64,000 nt of DNA from Okapia johnstoni (taxonomy: Eukaryota > Chordata > Mammalia > Artiodactyla > Giraffidae), in contig CM044321.1 of NCBI GenBank assembly GCA_024291935.2, forward strand, positions 66,830,985 to 66,894,984. The letters run 5' to 3'. Positions 60,201-64,000 of this stretch are shown here, piece after piece (positions within the stretch are counted from its first letter, which is position 1; each line of letters opens with the position of its first letter). The notes below the pieces were generated by a model. That model was given only the letters and a program-made list of their open reading frames with translations, was not told where the DNA came from and did no database searches. The position numbers were made by a program, and so were the translations under genes.

Positions 60201-60611
60201 TAGAGGTACATTTTGAAATAAATAGTAAAATCAAGGTTTAGGGAACCATTATAGAATTATAGGTTCAGGATAGTAGGTATTTCTTATCTTTTCATAGAAA
60301 CACAGCTGTGGGAAAAGTAGATTCGTTTGTGTGCTCAGGTGGTAAAACCAAATACATTTAAAGAAATTTATTTCTCCTCATTTGCATGGAGACCTTGTTG
60401 CTACCTAAATACATACACACACACACACAAACACATGGATACTTTAAATGTTTAAACTGACATTTGTATTTATTAGGTTTCTTTCTCATTTGGGGAGTGT
60501 TCCTATGTGAGTTAAATGATGGTGCAAAACTTAACCCCAGTGCCATATATTAATCATTATTATATGTATTTTAATTATAATTTCTAGAAAAGACAGAAGA
60601 AGATTGGTTAA
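5161..60611 (+). CDS. N4BP2L2: N4BP2L2, long isoform (spliced, 8 coding exons)
   Basis: NEDD4-binding protein 2-like 2 (also PFAAP5). Spliced CDS is join(5161..6416, 14415..14539, 18555..18643, 19031..19107, 21532..21675, 54649..56405, 58926..59011, 60588..60611), 3558 nt or 1185 residues plus TAA. Seen: every intron is GT-AG and all phases agree. The order is a disordered, charged N-terminal half (1 to about 400); a P-loop kinase-like domain of the T4 polynucleotide kinase/AAA_33 type (Walker A GLPGSGKT at 408-415, STDDYF at 432-437, IDNTN at 474-478); a basic cluster ([12 protein letters not shown], 577-588), possibly a nuclear localisation signal; a long acidic, serine-rich low-complexity region; a second basic cluster (911-917); and a conserved-looking C-terminus ending KRQKKIG. 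Family knowledge: related to N4BP2, reported to bind GFI1 and neutrophil elastase and to affect granulocyte differentiation. Enzyme activity is not demonstrated. Identity rests on my recollection of the human protein, which matches closely. Confidence 0.93.
6735..6870 (+). repeat. MIR-like SINE fragment
   Basis: Contains the MIR core order: agctttgactcagttatttc, tgaccttggacaggtttcgc, aagcaaatgggataataacc. Strongly diverged. Confidence 0.45.
7664..7710 (-). repeat. Bov SINE 3' fragment
   Basis: gttgttgttcagttgctaag followed by tcatgtctgactctttgtga is the reverse-strand 3' end of a Bov-A/Bov-tA unit. Severely truncated. Confidence 0.6.
8020..8050 (-). repeat. BOV-A2 3' fragment
   Basis: tgctgctgctaagtctcttc then agttgtgtccc matches the (CAG)n-proximal end of BOV-A2 on the minus strand. 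Only about 30 bp. Confidence 0.5.
9816..10190 (-). repeat. Old MaLR (MLT1-type) LTR
   Basis: gttgtgttacaaagttccct, aagcaataaacatttattgt, ctcacagtttctgaatgaca and ggctcaaggtctcctaagga follow the reverse-strand order of ancient MLT1 LTRs. No paired LTR was seen. Confidence 0.5.
10215..10325 (+). repeat. MIR-like fragment
   Basis: aaggttgttgtgaggattaa, then aaatgctttgcacatactag, resembles the MIR 3' portion. Confidence 0.4.
11131..11213 (-). repeat. 83-bp L1 3'-end insertion with perfect 14-bp target-site duplication
   Basis: T-rich start (the minus-strand poly(A)), then aattgaaggataattgcttt and acagaattgtgttggtttct, which is ruminant L1 3' sequence. Direct repeats aaaccatttacttt at 11117-11130 and 11214-11227 bound it exactly. 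Confidence 0.85.
11384..11394. repeat. Target-site duplication of the EEF1A1 retrocopy (poly(A) side)
   Basis: gaagtattctt, identical to 13144-13154 on the other side of the retrocopy. This is typical of L1-mediated retroposition. Confidence 0.85.
11395..13143 (-). pseudogene. EEF1A1P: Full-length EEF1A1 processed pseudogene, antisense in N4BP2L2 intron 2
   Basis: A retrocopy of translation elongation factor 1-alpha 1 mRNA, read on the minus strand. The coding part spans 13074 to 11689 (461 codons plus stop; the parent has 462). It keeps the G1 GTPase loop [14 protein letters not shown] and NKMD. It lacks the introns of the parent, has lost one codon after MGK, and carries TAA at 12022-12024 in place of the Gln of HPGQISAGY, so only 350 residues are open. 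Many changes are Arg to Cys or His (CpG decay). The 5' leader, starting at the parent's CTTTTTCGCAACGG start (13141), and the 3' UTR to about 11407 are both recognisable. Direct repeats GAAGTATTCTT flank it (11384-11394 and 13144-13154). A degraded T-rich tract (11395-11406) is the old poly(A). Not expected to make functional protein. Confidence 0.95.
13144..13154. repeat. Target-site duplication of the EEF1A1 retrocopy (5' side)
   Basis: gaagtattctt, starting three bases beyond the recognisable 5' end of the EEF1A1 leader. Confidence 0.85.
13239..13430 (-). repeat. Bov-tA SINE
   Basis: The reverse strand carries a tRNA-like head (degraded gggcttc end at 13425-13430) and the Bov-A body (gcatgaatactggagtgggt). 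It lies 85 bp from the EEF1A1 retrocopy. Confidence 0.85.
13477..13635 (-). repeat. Bov-tA SINE, truncated and diverged
   Basis: agttgcctcagttgtgtctg through ctcctgcattgcaggtg. The outer part of the tRNA head is missing. Confidence 0.8.
14415..14539 (+). CDS. N4BP2L2: N4BP2L2 exon 3: kinase-like domain
   Basis: 125 nt, acceptor attaacag|AATTCT, donor AACAGAG|GTTTGT. It completes Arg419 and encodes residues to 460, including the STDDYF motif (432-437), a conserved acidic motif of P-loop polynucleotide-kinase-like proteins, and [20 protein letters not shown]. Confidence 0.93.
14640..14785 (+). repeat. MIR SINE
   Basis: ccagctgggtgactttaaca, tgagacccaatttttcatct and ctgattgaggttgtgaaaat are in MIR order. 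Confidence 0.6.
14850..14917. repeat. Imperfect tandem duplication, about 33 bp
   Basis: ctcatgaacaaatttagaaa with cctctgatatta recurs at once as ctcatgaacaaattcagaaa with ctctgatattt. Confidence 0.75.
15187..15397 (-). repeat. Bov-tA SINE
   Basis: Near full length. On the minus strand it begins ggggcttccccaatggctca, continues with the Bov-A body and ends at the cacgaccgaagtgaataagc end. Confidence 0.88.
16455..16530 (-). repeat. L2/MIR terminal fragment
   Basis: caaacatttattgaatactt then ttaagtgccagtcattattc is the reverse-strand L2 terminal signature. Confidence 0.45.
17164..17760 (+). mobile_element. Composite retroposon: Bov-A unit plus about 465 bp of unrelated sequence plus A-rich tail
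   Basis: Perfect 13-bp direct repeats taaattttatagt lie at 17151-17163 and 17761-17773. Directly after the first repeat comes a Bov-A unit at its usual 5' start (ggagaaggaaatggcaaccc), running to about 17296. Then follows about 445 bp of unassigned, locally GC-rich sequence and an A-rich tail (17742-17760). A CATAAA-like hexamer lies about 20 bp before the tail. The single pair of duplications means all of it was inserted in one event. The likeliest origin is a SINE transcript that read into its 3' flank, or a retrocopied RNA starting in a SINE. No coding frame is evident. Confidence 0.8.
18555..18643 (+). CDS. N4BP2L2: N4BP2L2 exon 4: kinase-like domain
   Basis: 89 nt, acceptor tatttcag|CAAAGC, donor GAAATG|GTAAAT. 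It encodes residues 461-490 ([18 protein letters not shown] and the following helix). VIIDNTN is the Walker B-like strand of this family. Confidence 0.93.
18644..19030 (+). other. N4BP2L2: N4BP2L2 intron 4
   Basis: Short AT-rich intron, GTAAAT to TAG. Nothing else seen. Confidence 0.85.
19031..19107 (+). CDS. N4BP2L2: N4BP2L2 exon 5: kinase-like domain
   Basis: 77 nt, acceptor ttgtgtag|GCCATA, donor GAAAA|GTAAGG. It encodes residues 491-515 and the first two bases of Lys516, reading [19 protein letters not shown]. Confidence 0.93.
19108..21531 (+). other. N4BP2L2: N4BP2L2 intron 5
   Basis: GTAAGG to TAG. It has a (TAC)n run (19226-19243), a long T tract (19612-19634) and an L1M 3' fragment (19990-20140). 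The rest, including 20160-21531, is AT-rich with no gene seen. Confidence 0.8.
19990..20140 (-). repeat. L1M-type 3' UTR fragment
   Basis: gtgtacaattcagtggtttt, cagtatattcacagagttgt and gcaaccatcacctc are the well-known reverse-strand L1M 3' motif. Confidence 0.65.
21532..21730 (+). CDS. N4BP2L2: N4BP2L2 exon 6: dual-use exon (terminal, or internal to 21675)
   Basis: Acceptor ttttggtag|GAGGAA. It encodes [20 protein letters not shown], the end of the kinase-like domain (basic lid region and following helix). As a terminal exon it runs to TAA at 21728-21730. As an internal exon it ends at 21675 with the weak donor CAGAG|GTGGGG. The two-base remainder (AG) is completed by A at 54649, giving Arg-Glu-Arg in frame with exon 7. 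Confidence 0.92.
21880..21885 (+). terminator. N4BP2L2: Polyadenylation signal, short N4BP2L2 isoform
   Basis: AATAAA 150 bp downstream of the exon 6 stop, followed by an AT- and TG-rich stretch (ttttgttgtaatatttttgg, 21920-21939) suited to a downstream element. It is a likely, unproven, 3' end of the short transcript. Confidence 0.5.
22203..22268. repeat. Imperfect tandem duplication, about 33 bp
   Basis: agtatttctaattaatcgta with tttctgtaatta is followed by agtatttctaattagtattt with ctgtaattag. Confidence 0.7.
22863..22960 (-). repeat. L1 3'-end fragment
   Basis: T-rich start, then acatggagtatagttaatta and ggtgtagagcaaagtggtga, typical of artiodactyl L1 3' sequence. No clear duplication seen. 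Confidence 0.65.
23790..23918 (-). repeat. tRNA-derived ruminant SINE (CHR/ART2 type)
   Basis: The reverse strand begins gggacttccctggtggtcca, followed by gttaagactccatgtttgca. It contains a recognisable B-box region (ccagggatcgaacctgcg on +). Confidence 0.82.
26794..27020 (-). repeat. Bov-tA SINE
   Basis: Near full length. It runs from gttgttgtttagccactaag to gagccacctggaaagccc. Confidence 0.87.
27325..27550 (+). repeat. MIR SINE
   Basis: agtgccagtttcttttctaa, ataaagaggaaacagaaact, ttaagcaatttatcctgtga and taactaggagtcacatctag follow MIR order. Confidence 0.55.
27990..28022 (+). repeat. Bov-tA SINE 5' fragment
   Basis: ggggcttccctgttagctca then gttggtaaagaat is the tRNA-like head only. 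Confidence 0.65.
28857..29054 (+). repeat. Bov-tA SINE
   Basis: ctctgatggctcagctggtc, gacctgggttcaatccctgg, the Bov-A body and the attttcactttc tail. Confidence 0.88.
29500..30104 (+). repeat. L2 LINE 3' end
   Basis: tatgtgatctggcccttggc, tttctttctggaatgcttta, aatgtcacctccacagagag and agaatttaatccagtgccta are the L2 3' order. A Bov-tA follows at its end. Confidence 0.65.
30113..30318 (-). repeat. Bov-tA SINE
   Basis: Near full length. It runs from gccggtgctcagtcacttca to tgagccaccggggaagccc, at the 3' end of an L2. Confidence 0.88.
30430..30630 (+). repeat. L2 LINE fragment
   Basis: agtcttctttgatgccttct, ttcatattcagcccatcagc and tttttactgctatctttgta resemble L2 coding-end sequence. Confidence 0.5.
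30635..30677. repeat. Mariner terminal fragment (bovine Mar1 type)
   Basis: ttgggttggccaaaagtttg then tttgagtttttccgtaag is the terminal inverted repeat of the ruminant mariner family. Only one end is present. Confidence 0.75.
30770..30925 (-). repeat. L1M-type 3' fragment
   Basis: cagtagattttcacgaagtg, aacatacccatgtaaccaga and gtagaacattaccagcaaat follow the reverse-strand L1M motif. Confidence 0.55.
30930..31340 (+). repeat. L2 LINE fragment
   Basis: cttcccattgctgttaggat, ttgatgtggcccctaccttc, gtgttccagccctactggcc and gagctcttcaaggaaacctt match the L2 C-terminal coding order. It is on the same strand as the L2 pieces at 29500 and 30430, so probably one old copy broken by later insertions. 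Confidence 0.6.
31431..31805 (+). repeat. 5' LTR of the MaLR element
   Basis: About 375 bp, homologous to 33117-33770 minus the SINE insertion. Followed directly by the internal region. Confidence 0.82.
33117..33770 (+). repeat. 3' LTR of the MaLR element, split by BOV-A2
   Basis: Two halves (33117-33233 and 33509-33770) total about 380 bp, similar to the 5' LTR. Confidence 0.82.
33234..33508 (-). repeat. BOV-A2 SINE inside the MaLR 3' LTR
   Basis: Dimeric Bov-A unit on the minus strand with a (TGC)n run at its left edge and the cttctcc end (the start of BOV-A2) at 33502-33508. The linker gtgcatgaaagtggaaagtg separates the two monomers. Confidence 0.9.
35714..35740 (+). other. G-run cluster with G-quadruplex potential
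   Basis: Runs of six, seven and eight or more G separated by single T, preceded by a short G pair. It is intronic and on the coding strand, so it would appear in pre-mRNA. Confidence 0.6.
36181..37141 (-). repeat. Long L2 LINE copy
   Basis: The reverse strand runs from the L2 terminal signature (gcttactatatgccaggcat on +) back through ggagcattccagactgaggg, gatgggaagctgttggagag, tgatgtgatctgacttgtgt and gagaggtctgggttggaaac. About 960 bp of the 3' coding portion, heavily diverged. Confidence 0.7.
37437..37639 (-). repeat. Bov-tA SINE
   Basis: agtcactcagtcatgtccga to tgagccaccagggaagcct. Well preserved. Confidence 0.9.
38590..38756 (-). repeat. CHR-type SINE, internally shortened
   Basis: ttggctgcactgggtctttg, gttgtggcatgcaaactctt and ccagagatcgaacctgggcc. 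Part of the CHR-2 middle is missing. Confidence 0.75.
39237..39419 (+). repeat. Bov-tA SINE
   Basis: ggcttcccttgtggctcagc through gggcgacttgcactttgac. Imperfect flanking repeats (tagccttctcag, tagccatcctcag) may be its target-site duplication. Confidence 0.85.
41335..41465 (+). repeat. MIR-like fragment
   Basis: gaaagggatttacaggccat, tttgtaaatgaggaagttaa and gtggaagaactaggactagc resemble a MIR-group 3' half. Confidence 0.45.
41526..41801 (+). repeat. BOV-A2 SINE, young, with (CAG)n tail
   Basis: Two Bov-A monomers joined by the ttcatttttcacttttcact then ttcatgcattggagaagg linker, ending in seven AGC/CAG units. Little divergence, so among the younger insertions here. The first monomer lacks its first few bases. 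Confidence 0.92.
43060..43125 (-). repeat. L2/MIR terminal fragment
   Basis: ttgattgagaacctactgtg then ttccaggatctgtgccagat is the reverse-strand terminal signature. Confidence 0.45.
43302..43581 (-). pseudogene. Possible short retrocopy (3' end of an unidentified mRNA)
   Basis: On the minus strand the segment ends ccattaaaatagcctcattc, then agatcttgtac and an A tract (T13 at 43302-43314). ATTAAA lies about 20 bp before the tail, as in a polyadenylated RNA. Imperfect 11-bp repeats (gataatttaca at 43291, gataagttaca at 43582) flank it. The parent transcript was not recognised and no coding frame is supported. Confidence 0.4.
44830..44990 (+). repeat. MIR SINE
   Basis: caggtgtttggggaaaatat, aatctcaatgtctctatctg, ataggtcattatgac-like and gtaatacatggaaagcatgt follow MIR order. 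Confidence 0.5.
45370..45640 (-). repeat. L2 LINE 3' fragment
   Basis: agcactgtgctaaggactga, aaaatggataaaacttcaca, ataagtgctgaggagaaaaa and ggcctttcctgacaagtgat match the reverse-strand L2 end. Confidence 0.6.
46650..46835 (-). repeat. L1M-type fragment
   Basis: ctggacatacagaaaatcac, catagttcaccactattagt and ttttgcatattcctgtgttt resemble an old L1 3' UTR. Confidence 0.45.
46850..48615 (-). mobile_element. L1 LINE, 3' UTR and end of ORF2, split by a DNA transposon
   Basis: The reverse-strand L1 order is clear on both sides of 47245-47673: ctacaaatggcaaaatttta and ggctgagtagtattccactg on the left; ccatggtggctacaccagtt, ttctcccattcagtaggtta and aatccattttgaatttatat on the right. Microsatellite (TG, TA, TTTATA, TCTA) occupies 47160-47244. 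The ORF2 remnant has frameshifts and stops and is not functional. Confidence 0.75.
47245..47673. mobile_element. Non-autonomous DNA transposon (Tc1/mariner-Tigger-like) inserted in L1
   Basis: 429 bp with partly matching ends: CAGTATGTCCCTGATATTTG on the left and, inverted, CAGTGAGTCCCCTACACATG on the right. The next bases on the right are TA. The surrounding L1 continues across it, so it is a later insertion. The interior (tactgtactgtaataggttt, gaacaggcaagaagagttac) is not L1. Family assignment is from memory of similar Tigger-like repeats. Confidence 0.5.
49080..49250 (+). repeat. MIR-like fragment
   Basis: aatgttatctccgtttcaga, gattacccaagatccccctt and gaatcaagactagaacctgg resemble the MIR 3' half. 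Confidence 0.5.
50226..50737 (-). mobile_element. BovB LINE 3' end with 9-bp target-site duplication
   Basis: The reverse strand encodes the decayed C-terminal end of BovB ORF2 in two frames (50481-50729 and 50233-50475), with motifs [33 protein letters not shown] and [11 protein letters not shown]. It ends with the gactgagcaactgaactgaa tail. The repeats tatcagatt at 50217-50225 and 50738-50746 flank it. It is 5'-truncated and non-functional. BovB is known to have moved horizontally between vertebrate lineages. Confidence 0.92.
51455..51550 (+). repeat. MIR SINE, left part (interrupted by L1)
   Basis: ataatgggtaaagaatatag, gagccttggtctgaatcctg and gtagccatgtgaccctggga are the MIR 5' part. 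The 3' part resumes after the L1 near 52320. Confidence 0.6.
51551..52299 (-). repeat. L1 3' UTR and ORF2 end, inserted in a MIR
   Basis: cagttttattgagaaataat, gttaactatagttaccgtgt, cttcatccatgtcacaaatg and cagaagtggaattgctgggt are reverse-strand L1 landmarks. Confidence 0.75.
52320..52460 (+). repeat. MIR SINE, right part
   Basis: cagttgcctttttgagatgg, tggttgttatgaagattagg and cagagtaagtgtgcattaaa complete the MIR begun at 51455. Confidence 0.55.
52692..52790. repeat. Imperfect tandem duplication, about 56 bp
   Basis: ccatttagtccaataaataa then agcaacagcaaactctttct is repeated as ccatttagtccagtaaataa then agcgacaacaaacttgactc. Confidence 0.7.
53045..53092 (-). repeat. 48-bp L1 3'-end insertion with perfect 13-bp target-site duplication
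   Basis: Contains ttaattgaagaatagttgat then ttacaat, the extreme L1 3' UTR, after a T/A-rich tail. Direct repeats cttaatgttcttt at 53032-53044 and 53093-53105 bound it exactly. Confidence 0.8.
53950..54156 (-). repeat. Bov-tA SINE
   Basis: agtgcttagtcactcagtca to tgagttaccagggaagct. Followed directly by a TG/TA microsatellite. Confidence 0.9.
54157..54217. repeat. (TG)n(TA)n microsatellite
   Basis: Seven TG units followed by about fourteen TA units, a short interruption and five more TA units. It lies about 430 bp before the exon 7 acceptor. Confidence 0.9.
54313..54519 (+). repeat. Bov-tA SINE
   Basis: tatagctcagtcagtaaaga, gacctgggtttgatccctgg, the Bov-A body and gtcggacacgacttagtgac. 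It lies 130 bp upstream of the exon 7 acceptor and has the opposite orientation to the SINE at 53950, so the two could pair in pre-mRNA. Confidence 0.9.
54649..56405 (+). CDS. N4BP2L2: N4BP2L2 exon 7: large C-terminal exon of the long isoform
   Basis: 1757 nt with no internal stop in frame, acceptor tatttcag|AGAAAG, donor CCAGTGG|GTAAAT at 56406. It encodes residues 564-1149. It begins with a strongly basic cluster, then a serine-, glutamate- and asparagine-rich presumably disordered segment with acidic [13 protein letters not shown] second basic cluster KKRRQKR is at 911-917, then an aromatic-rich region ([15 protein letters not shown]) and an LFGSPGVP segment near the end. If the donor is not used the frame stops at 56465-56467. 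A perfect 12-bp tandem duplication (55907-55930) repeats the residues YFDI. Confidence 0.92.
56406..58925 (+). other. N4BP2L2: N4BP2L2 intron 7
   Basis: GTAAAT to CAG. If unspliced, exon 7 reads on to TAA-less TGA at 56465-56467. Apart from a Bov-A fragment (58072-58145), nothing is recognised in 56470-58070 or 58150-58925. Confidence 0.8.
58072..58145 (+). repeat. Bov-A SINE fragment
   Basis: aattcttgcctggctaatcc, catggacagaggagcctgtc and tccatgaggtcgcagggt. Truncated at both ends. Confidence 0.75.
58926..59011 (+). CDS. N4BP2L2: N4BP2L2 exon 8
   Basis: 86 nt. The acceptor has a C-rich tract (tcgcctccccccaccccccacag). The donor is GTAGAG|GTATAT. It encodes [20 protein letters not shown] and then YLQWKTSVE, the first Glu shared with exon 7. 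The segment closely matches the C-terminal end of the human protein as I remember it. Confidence 0.92.
59055..59690 (-). repeat. L1 3' UTR split by a CHR-2 SINE
   Basis: Left part: actttccatttatagttatt and agaaaatactggctatactt. Right part: cccagtagtttgtacctccc, tggtttgttctctgtatctg and tatttcacttagcataatgc. Together these form the reverse-strand L1 3' UTR. Confidence 0.7.
59154..59447 (-). repeat. CHR-2 SINE with perfect 16-bp target-site duplication
   Basis: Full-length reverse-strand element, from ttggctgctctgggtctttg to ggactaccagggaagtc. Flanked by tgtataatacattctt at 59138-59153 and 59448-59463. Confidence 0.92.
60588..60611 (+). CDS. N4BP2L2: N4BP2L2 exon 9: last coding exon (KRQKKIG, stop)
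   Basis: Acceptor atttctag|AAAAGA. It encodes KRQKKIG then TAA at 60609-60611. Exon 8 ends in phase 0, so the frame is fixed. A consensus donor (ACT|GTAAGT) lies at 60639, 28 nt after the stop, so a 3'-UTR intron to an exon further on is possible. Confidence 0.88.
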   Translation, partial: KRQKKIG

Positions 60612-61083
60612 AAAAAAAGAAAGAGAATTCCTTGAACTGTAAGTACAACTTATTCTGGAGACCTGTATATGATCAGAAGGAAATGGATGTTGACATTATT
60701 TGGTTGTAATAGCTCATATGTACAATTGAAGAGTAACTACAAAAAATGTAGTCTGTTACCATAGCAACCCTGTATGCTGTTGCACATGTGATGTGTTTAT
60801 TTCCTTTAAATGTAGATCTTTTTGTGAAATACAACAAAGCTTAAGATTGTTGCTACCAAATTTATTTTCCAACTTTATTTGTTAGAATATATTTTAGAAC
60901 ATTCTCTCAACACATAGTTTATGATGAATTCTCTTCCCCACCCCCCCACAGATTGATATGTGATGAGGGCTGGGAATTAGGGATATAGGTTATATTTAAA
61001 TATTAAAAGATTCTCTAGGAAAAGAGGTAAAATATGTAGACAAATGCATGTTATGTTTTAAACTTGACACAAACTGACATTAA

Positions 61084-61089
61084 AATAAA
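61084..61089 (+). terminator. Candidate polyadenylation signal, long isoform
   Basis: AATAAA about 470 bp after the exon 9 stop. It applies only if the donor at 60639 is not used. There is no strong downstream T/GT cluster, so this is tentative. Confidence 0.25.
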
Positions 61090-61437
61090 CACATTGCACT
61101 TTTTTTTCAAATGCCTAAATTATGAGATAAACACAGCTGCTACTATTTCAGTATATATCTATCTGCATTTGATAAGAATTGAATGTACTCTGCATTAACC
61201 ATATGTTTTCTCTTTTCATTATAACTTATTTCTAAGAGTATTCTGCGTTTCCATTTATCAGCTAACTAGAAACGCACATATACCCAGTAAAAATATTTCT
61301 GTTTGTTTTAAACAAGGTTCTGCTGAAAGAAGGGGAAAGACTAAAGATTTGGGAGAAGAGATTAGAGATTTAAAGGAACCACTAGAAAATGTGGGATAGA
61401 TAGAGGAGGGGAAGAGATTTCAGAGAAAGGACATGAA

Positions 61438-61580
61438 CAAATTCATTCATTTGTTCAGCTAGTGTTTATTGAGTTGCCTCAGTTTAGACATTTTTTACAC
61501 ACTGAGGATGTAGCAGTGAAAAGATTTCTAGCCTCATGGAGTTCATGTGAGGACTGAAGTTAGGAAGTGAGTGTTTACTT
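61438..61580 (-). repeat. L2 terminal fragment
   Basis: attcattcatttgttcagct, agtgtttattgagttgcctc, gatgtagcagtgaaaagatt and ctcatggagttcatgtgagg form the reverse-strand L2 end. Confidence 0.6.
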
Positions 61581-62059
61581 TTCCCCTCAATGTGACACCA
61601 GGATAAACAGCACACAATAAGCATGGGCATATTTGGCAGTGGCTAATTTGGCAGGTCTTTTCTATCTGCTGATTTTGTGTCAAGGACACTTTATGAACCA
61701 TACTTTTGATTTTTGTGTTCATCTTTTACATTCATGCTAAACTGACTGCCCTCTGTGAACCTCACAGAGCAGGCATCCCTAATTATTAGTCTTCTCTTGT
61801 TGGGGAATTTTATGAGTGCTGTAGCTATGTACAGGATTTTTATAATAGTAATGAGAATGGGCCTTTTGGTTTTGTCTTTGGCATAATGATCAGTGGGCCT
61901 CAAGTGGTAAACAGATTTAAAAAGAGGGAAATAGCAAGAGAATGTGGTTGGCTCTTGGAGCCTCAAATCCTCTTCCTGCTGGTGGCCAGAGTATTTATAC
62001 TGCCTCACTTCTTTAAGGAGGTAGGGCAGCCTTCTGGAAAAAGGATGGGTTCCCATCTT

Positions 62060-62235
62060 GAAGCTCCTGCCAACCAGCTATGTGACCTTAAACAAATTGC
62101 CTTCTCAAAGCTGCAGTTTTTTCACCTGGAAAAAAATAGGTTTATGATACTAATCTGTCATGGGGATATTAAATGAGGATTAAATGAAATAACTTGTGCA
62201 AAGTTTTTGAAAAATAATAGGTTCTTAGTAAGGGT
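62060..62235 (+). repeat. MIR SINE
   Basis: accagctatgtgaccttaaa, caaattgccttctcaaagct, gcagttttttcacctggaaa and gaggattaaatgaaataact are in MIR order. Confidence 0.7.
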
Positions 62236-64000
62236 TAATTCCCTTCCCCTGAGTATCTTTGTTGGTCGCAGCTTTGATTTGAAATGCTCCTGGAAGAGCA
62301 ACGTTTTGACTTAATAAACTTGTTAACACATTTGCATGAATTAAGTGTATTTATTTTTAACTTCATAGTGTAAAAAGCTGGATCATCAGGGAATGGGACA
62401 TAGACCAGGTTTTGATTTAGAAATAGAAGGTTGGGCAAAATCCAGAGGACAGGCTGTTGAATGAAGCAAGATCAGGCAGGGTGTGGGGGCTGTGGGGACA
62501 ATGTGGAATTCTGGATGCCGGTTGGGGGGGTGGCGCATCAATAGTCAGGAGCTTGGGAAACTGATAACAAACTCCATTCCTGTCACCATTCTGTCTGGAC
62601 TTGTCTGGGCTTGTGTTTGTTTGTAGTTGAATTCTCCATCTTCCAGGTACTGTTGAAGATCCTGATCATCAAGAAAGAGCTCAGTGCCAACCCGAAGGAT
62701 AATGTAGAGTGATATAGTCACTGGACTGAAATTGGTTTGAATAATCTGTTCAACTATGTTGATCAGTTTCCTGAATACTAATAAAAAACTCAGCAAAAGA
62801 GGTAATAACTTGAACAATTTATTATCTAATTTTGAAGATATTTGCCCTATTTTATTTCATGAAGAAAATAAGACCCAGGAAACTTGAGTAGATTATTTTT
62901 AAAATTGCATCAGAATAGAAGGATAGGCCCCTTTATCCAAATGTGGGTCCATGATTCCATTTCTAGAATTTCAAATCCAGAAAGCTCTGAAAACCAAAAG
63001 TTGTTTTGTTTTGTTTCTTAAATGTCTGGCATTAAAATTAAGCTGGCAGCAAAATTTGACCTAAACAGTCAGGTTAGTTTTACTCCTTATTTACCCCAGT
63101 TAGTGTGACTTTTCAGACATTTCACTGGAGAAATATTAATGTGTTTAATTACCAGGGGTGCCCTAGACCCCACTCAGAACTTTCTGAATTCTGAAACAAT
63201 TCTGACCTAAAGGATTTTGATTAGGGGTTGTGGGACTTGCACTATACTACAGTAACTATTATTTTTATTATTGCTATTATTTTAGTTTAATTATACTTAA
63301 CAGATTTCAAATATGAAGATTCATATTTGAAAAACAAGGTGTAATTTCTCATTATTCAACATGTAGGCATTTAGGTAATCCCTCTGTTTTCAGAAAAGGA
63401 GCATTCTTACCTTATCTTACCTTCTACTCCTCTCATCCTGTTTTATCTTCTCCAGGGAATAAACCTCCAGGCTTCTCTAGAGGGCTGGCAGCTGCCTGAC
63501 TGTGTGGATGTTTGTTTCTTAAACAGACTTTTAACTGACTTTCCTGTTTAGAGCCCCACCTCCAGCCCTGAATTTTCCAGTTCCTGAAATTTTAGGGGTT
63601 ATGCAGAGTAAATGGTATTTCTTCTTGGCTTTCTATAATTTAAGTTTTGTTTCTTAATTGTTTTTCCAAATTAGTTAACACAAGGCCTTTTGCTTTCCAG
63701 TTTTTAATTATTTTGTTGCTGTGATCATTTTTCTTACAGTTTATATTAATACTTAAAAATAATAATCATATCCCCCATTCTCCTAACATTTCCCCCCCCC
63801 CAAAAAAAAAACCCTTTACATTCTCTTGGGGTTTCAATGAGAGAGTAGAAGTTAACTATTTGTATTCCATCTACTTGGTTGGGAGTTGAGTGTTTTATTT
63901 AAAATAGCTCAACATTTTCCCTAGTTCATTTTGTACAGTTGCAGTTTATCTTTCTACTAGACCATAAGTCTGACCCAGACAGAGACCAAGGTCTCCAGTG

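Larger units (their letters stand above)
59012..60587 (+). other. N4BP2L2: N4BP2L2 intron 8
   Basis: GTATAT to TAG. It contains an L1 fragment split by a CHR-2 SINE (59055-59690) and a CA repeat (60413-60437). 59700-60587 otherwise shows nothing. Confidence 0.8.
60612..64000 (+). other. Downstream region of N4BP2L2
   Basis: Possible 3' UTR followed by AT-rich sequence. It contains an L2 end (61438-61580), a MIR (62060-62235), a G-rich patch (62521-62534) and a C10A9 run near 63792-63811. No further coding exon was recognised, though 3'-UTR exons spliced from 60639 could lie here or beyond. Confidence 0.6.

Noticed and set aside
61691..62056. 121-codon minus-strand ORF downstream of exon 9
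   Set aside because: It partly overlaps a MIR border, has no recognisable family and has no supporting signals.

Overview
The window is vertebrate nuclear DNA from a ruminant, almost certainly a bovid. The evidence is long introns with GT-AG exons, many bovid-specific SINEs (Bov-tA, BOV-A2, CHR/ART2-type), BovB LINE 3' ends, a bovine-type mariner terminus, and older mammalian L1, L2, MIR and MaLR elements. The sequence alone does not separate cattle from sheep, goat or buffalo. There is no bacterial, phage or CRISPR content.

One protein-coding gene is recognised, N4BP2L2 (NEDD4-binding protein 2-like 2), on the + strand across about 57 kb. A CpG-rich, TATA-less promoter lies at 3480-3880, followed by a non-coding exon 1 ending at 3879. 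Coding starts exactly at the splice acceptor (5161). Exons 2-6 (5161-6416, 14415-14539, 18555-18643, 19031-19107, 21532-21730) give a 581-residue short isoform: a disordered N-terminal half followed by a polynucleotide-kinase-like P-loop domain. A weak internal donor at 21675/21676 in exon 6 allows a jump over a 33-kb intron to a 1757-nt exon 7 (54649-56405), exon 8 (58926-59011) and exon 9 (60588-60611). This gives a 1185-residue long isoform. All junction phases were checked by hand and agree.

The rest is intergenic or intronic and dominated by retroelements. Notable items are: a full-length antisense EEF1A1 retropseudogene in intron 2, with 11-bp target-site duplications and a single nonsense codon; a 597-bp composite retroposon in intron 3 (Bov-A unit plus about 465 bp of other sequence plus A-rich tail) with a perfect 13-bp duplication; two very short L1 insertions (83 and 48 bp) with perfect 14- and 13-bp duplications; two BovB 3' ends with duplications; a complete LTR-internal-LTR MaLR element at 31431-33770 with a BOV-A2 in its 3' LTR; an L1 split by a DNA transposon near 47.2 kb; and an L1 split by a SINE (16-bp duplication) just after exon 8.

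No undescribed multi-gene system is visible. The most useful follow-ups are the composite retroposon, the choice between polyadenylation and splicing in exon 6, a coding 12-bp tandem duplication in exon 7, and an overlapping upstream ORF in the leader. Statements about human or family proteins are from general knowledge and were not checked by search.
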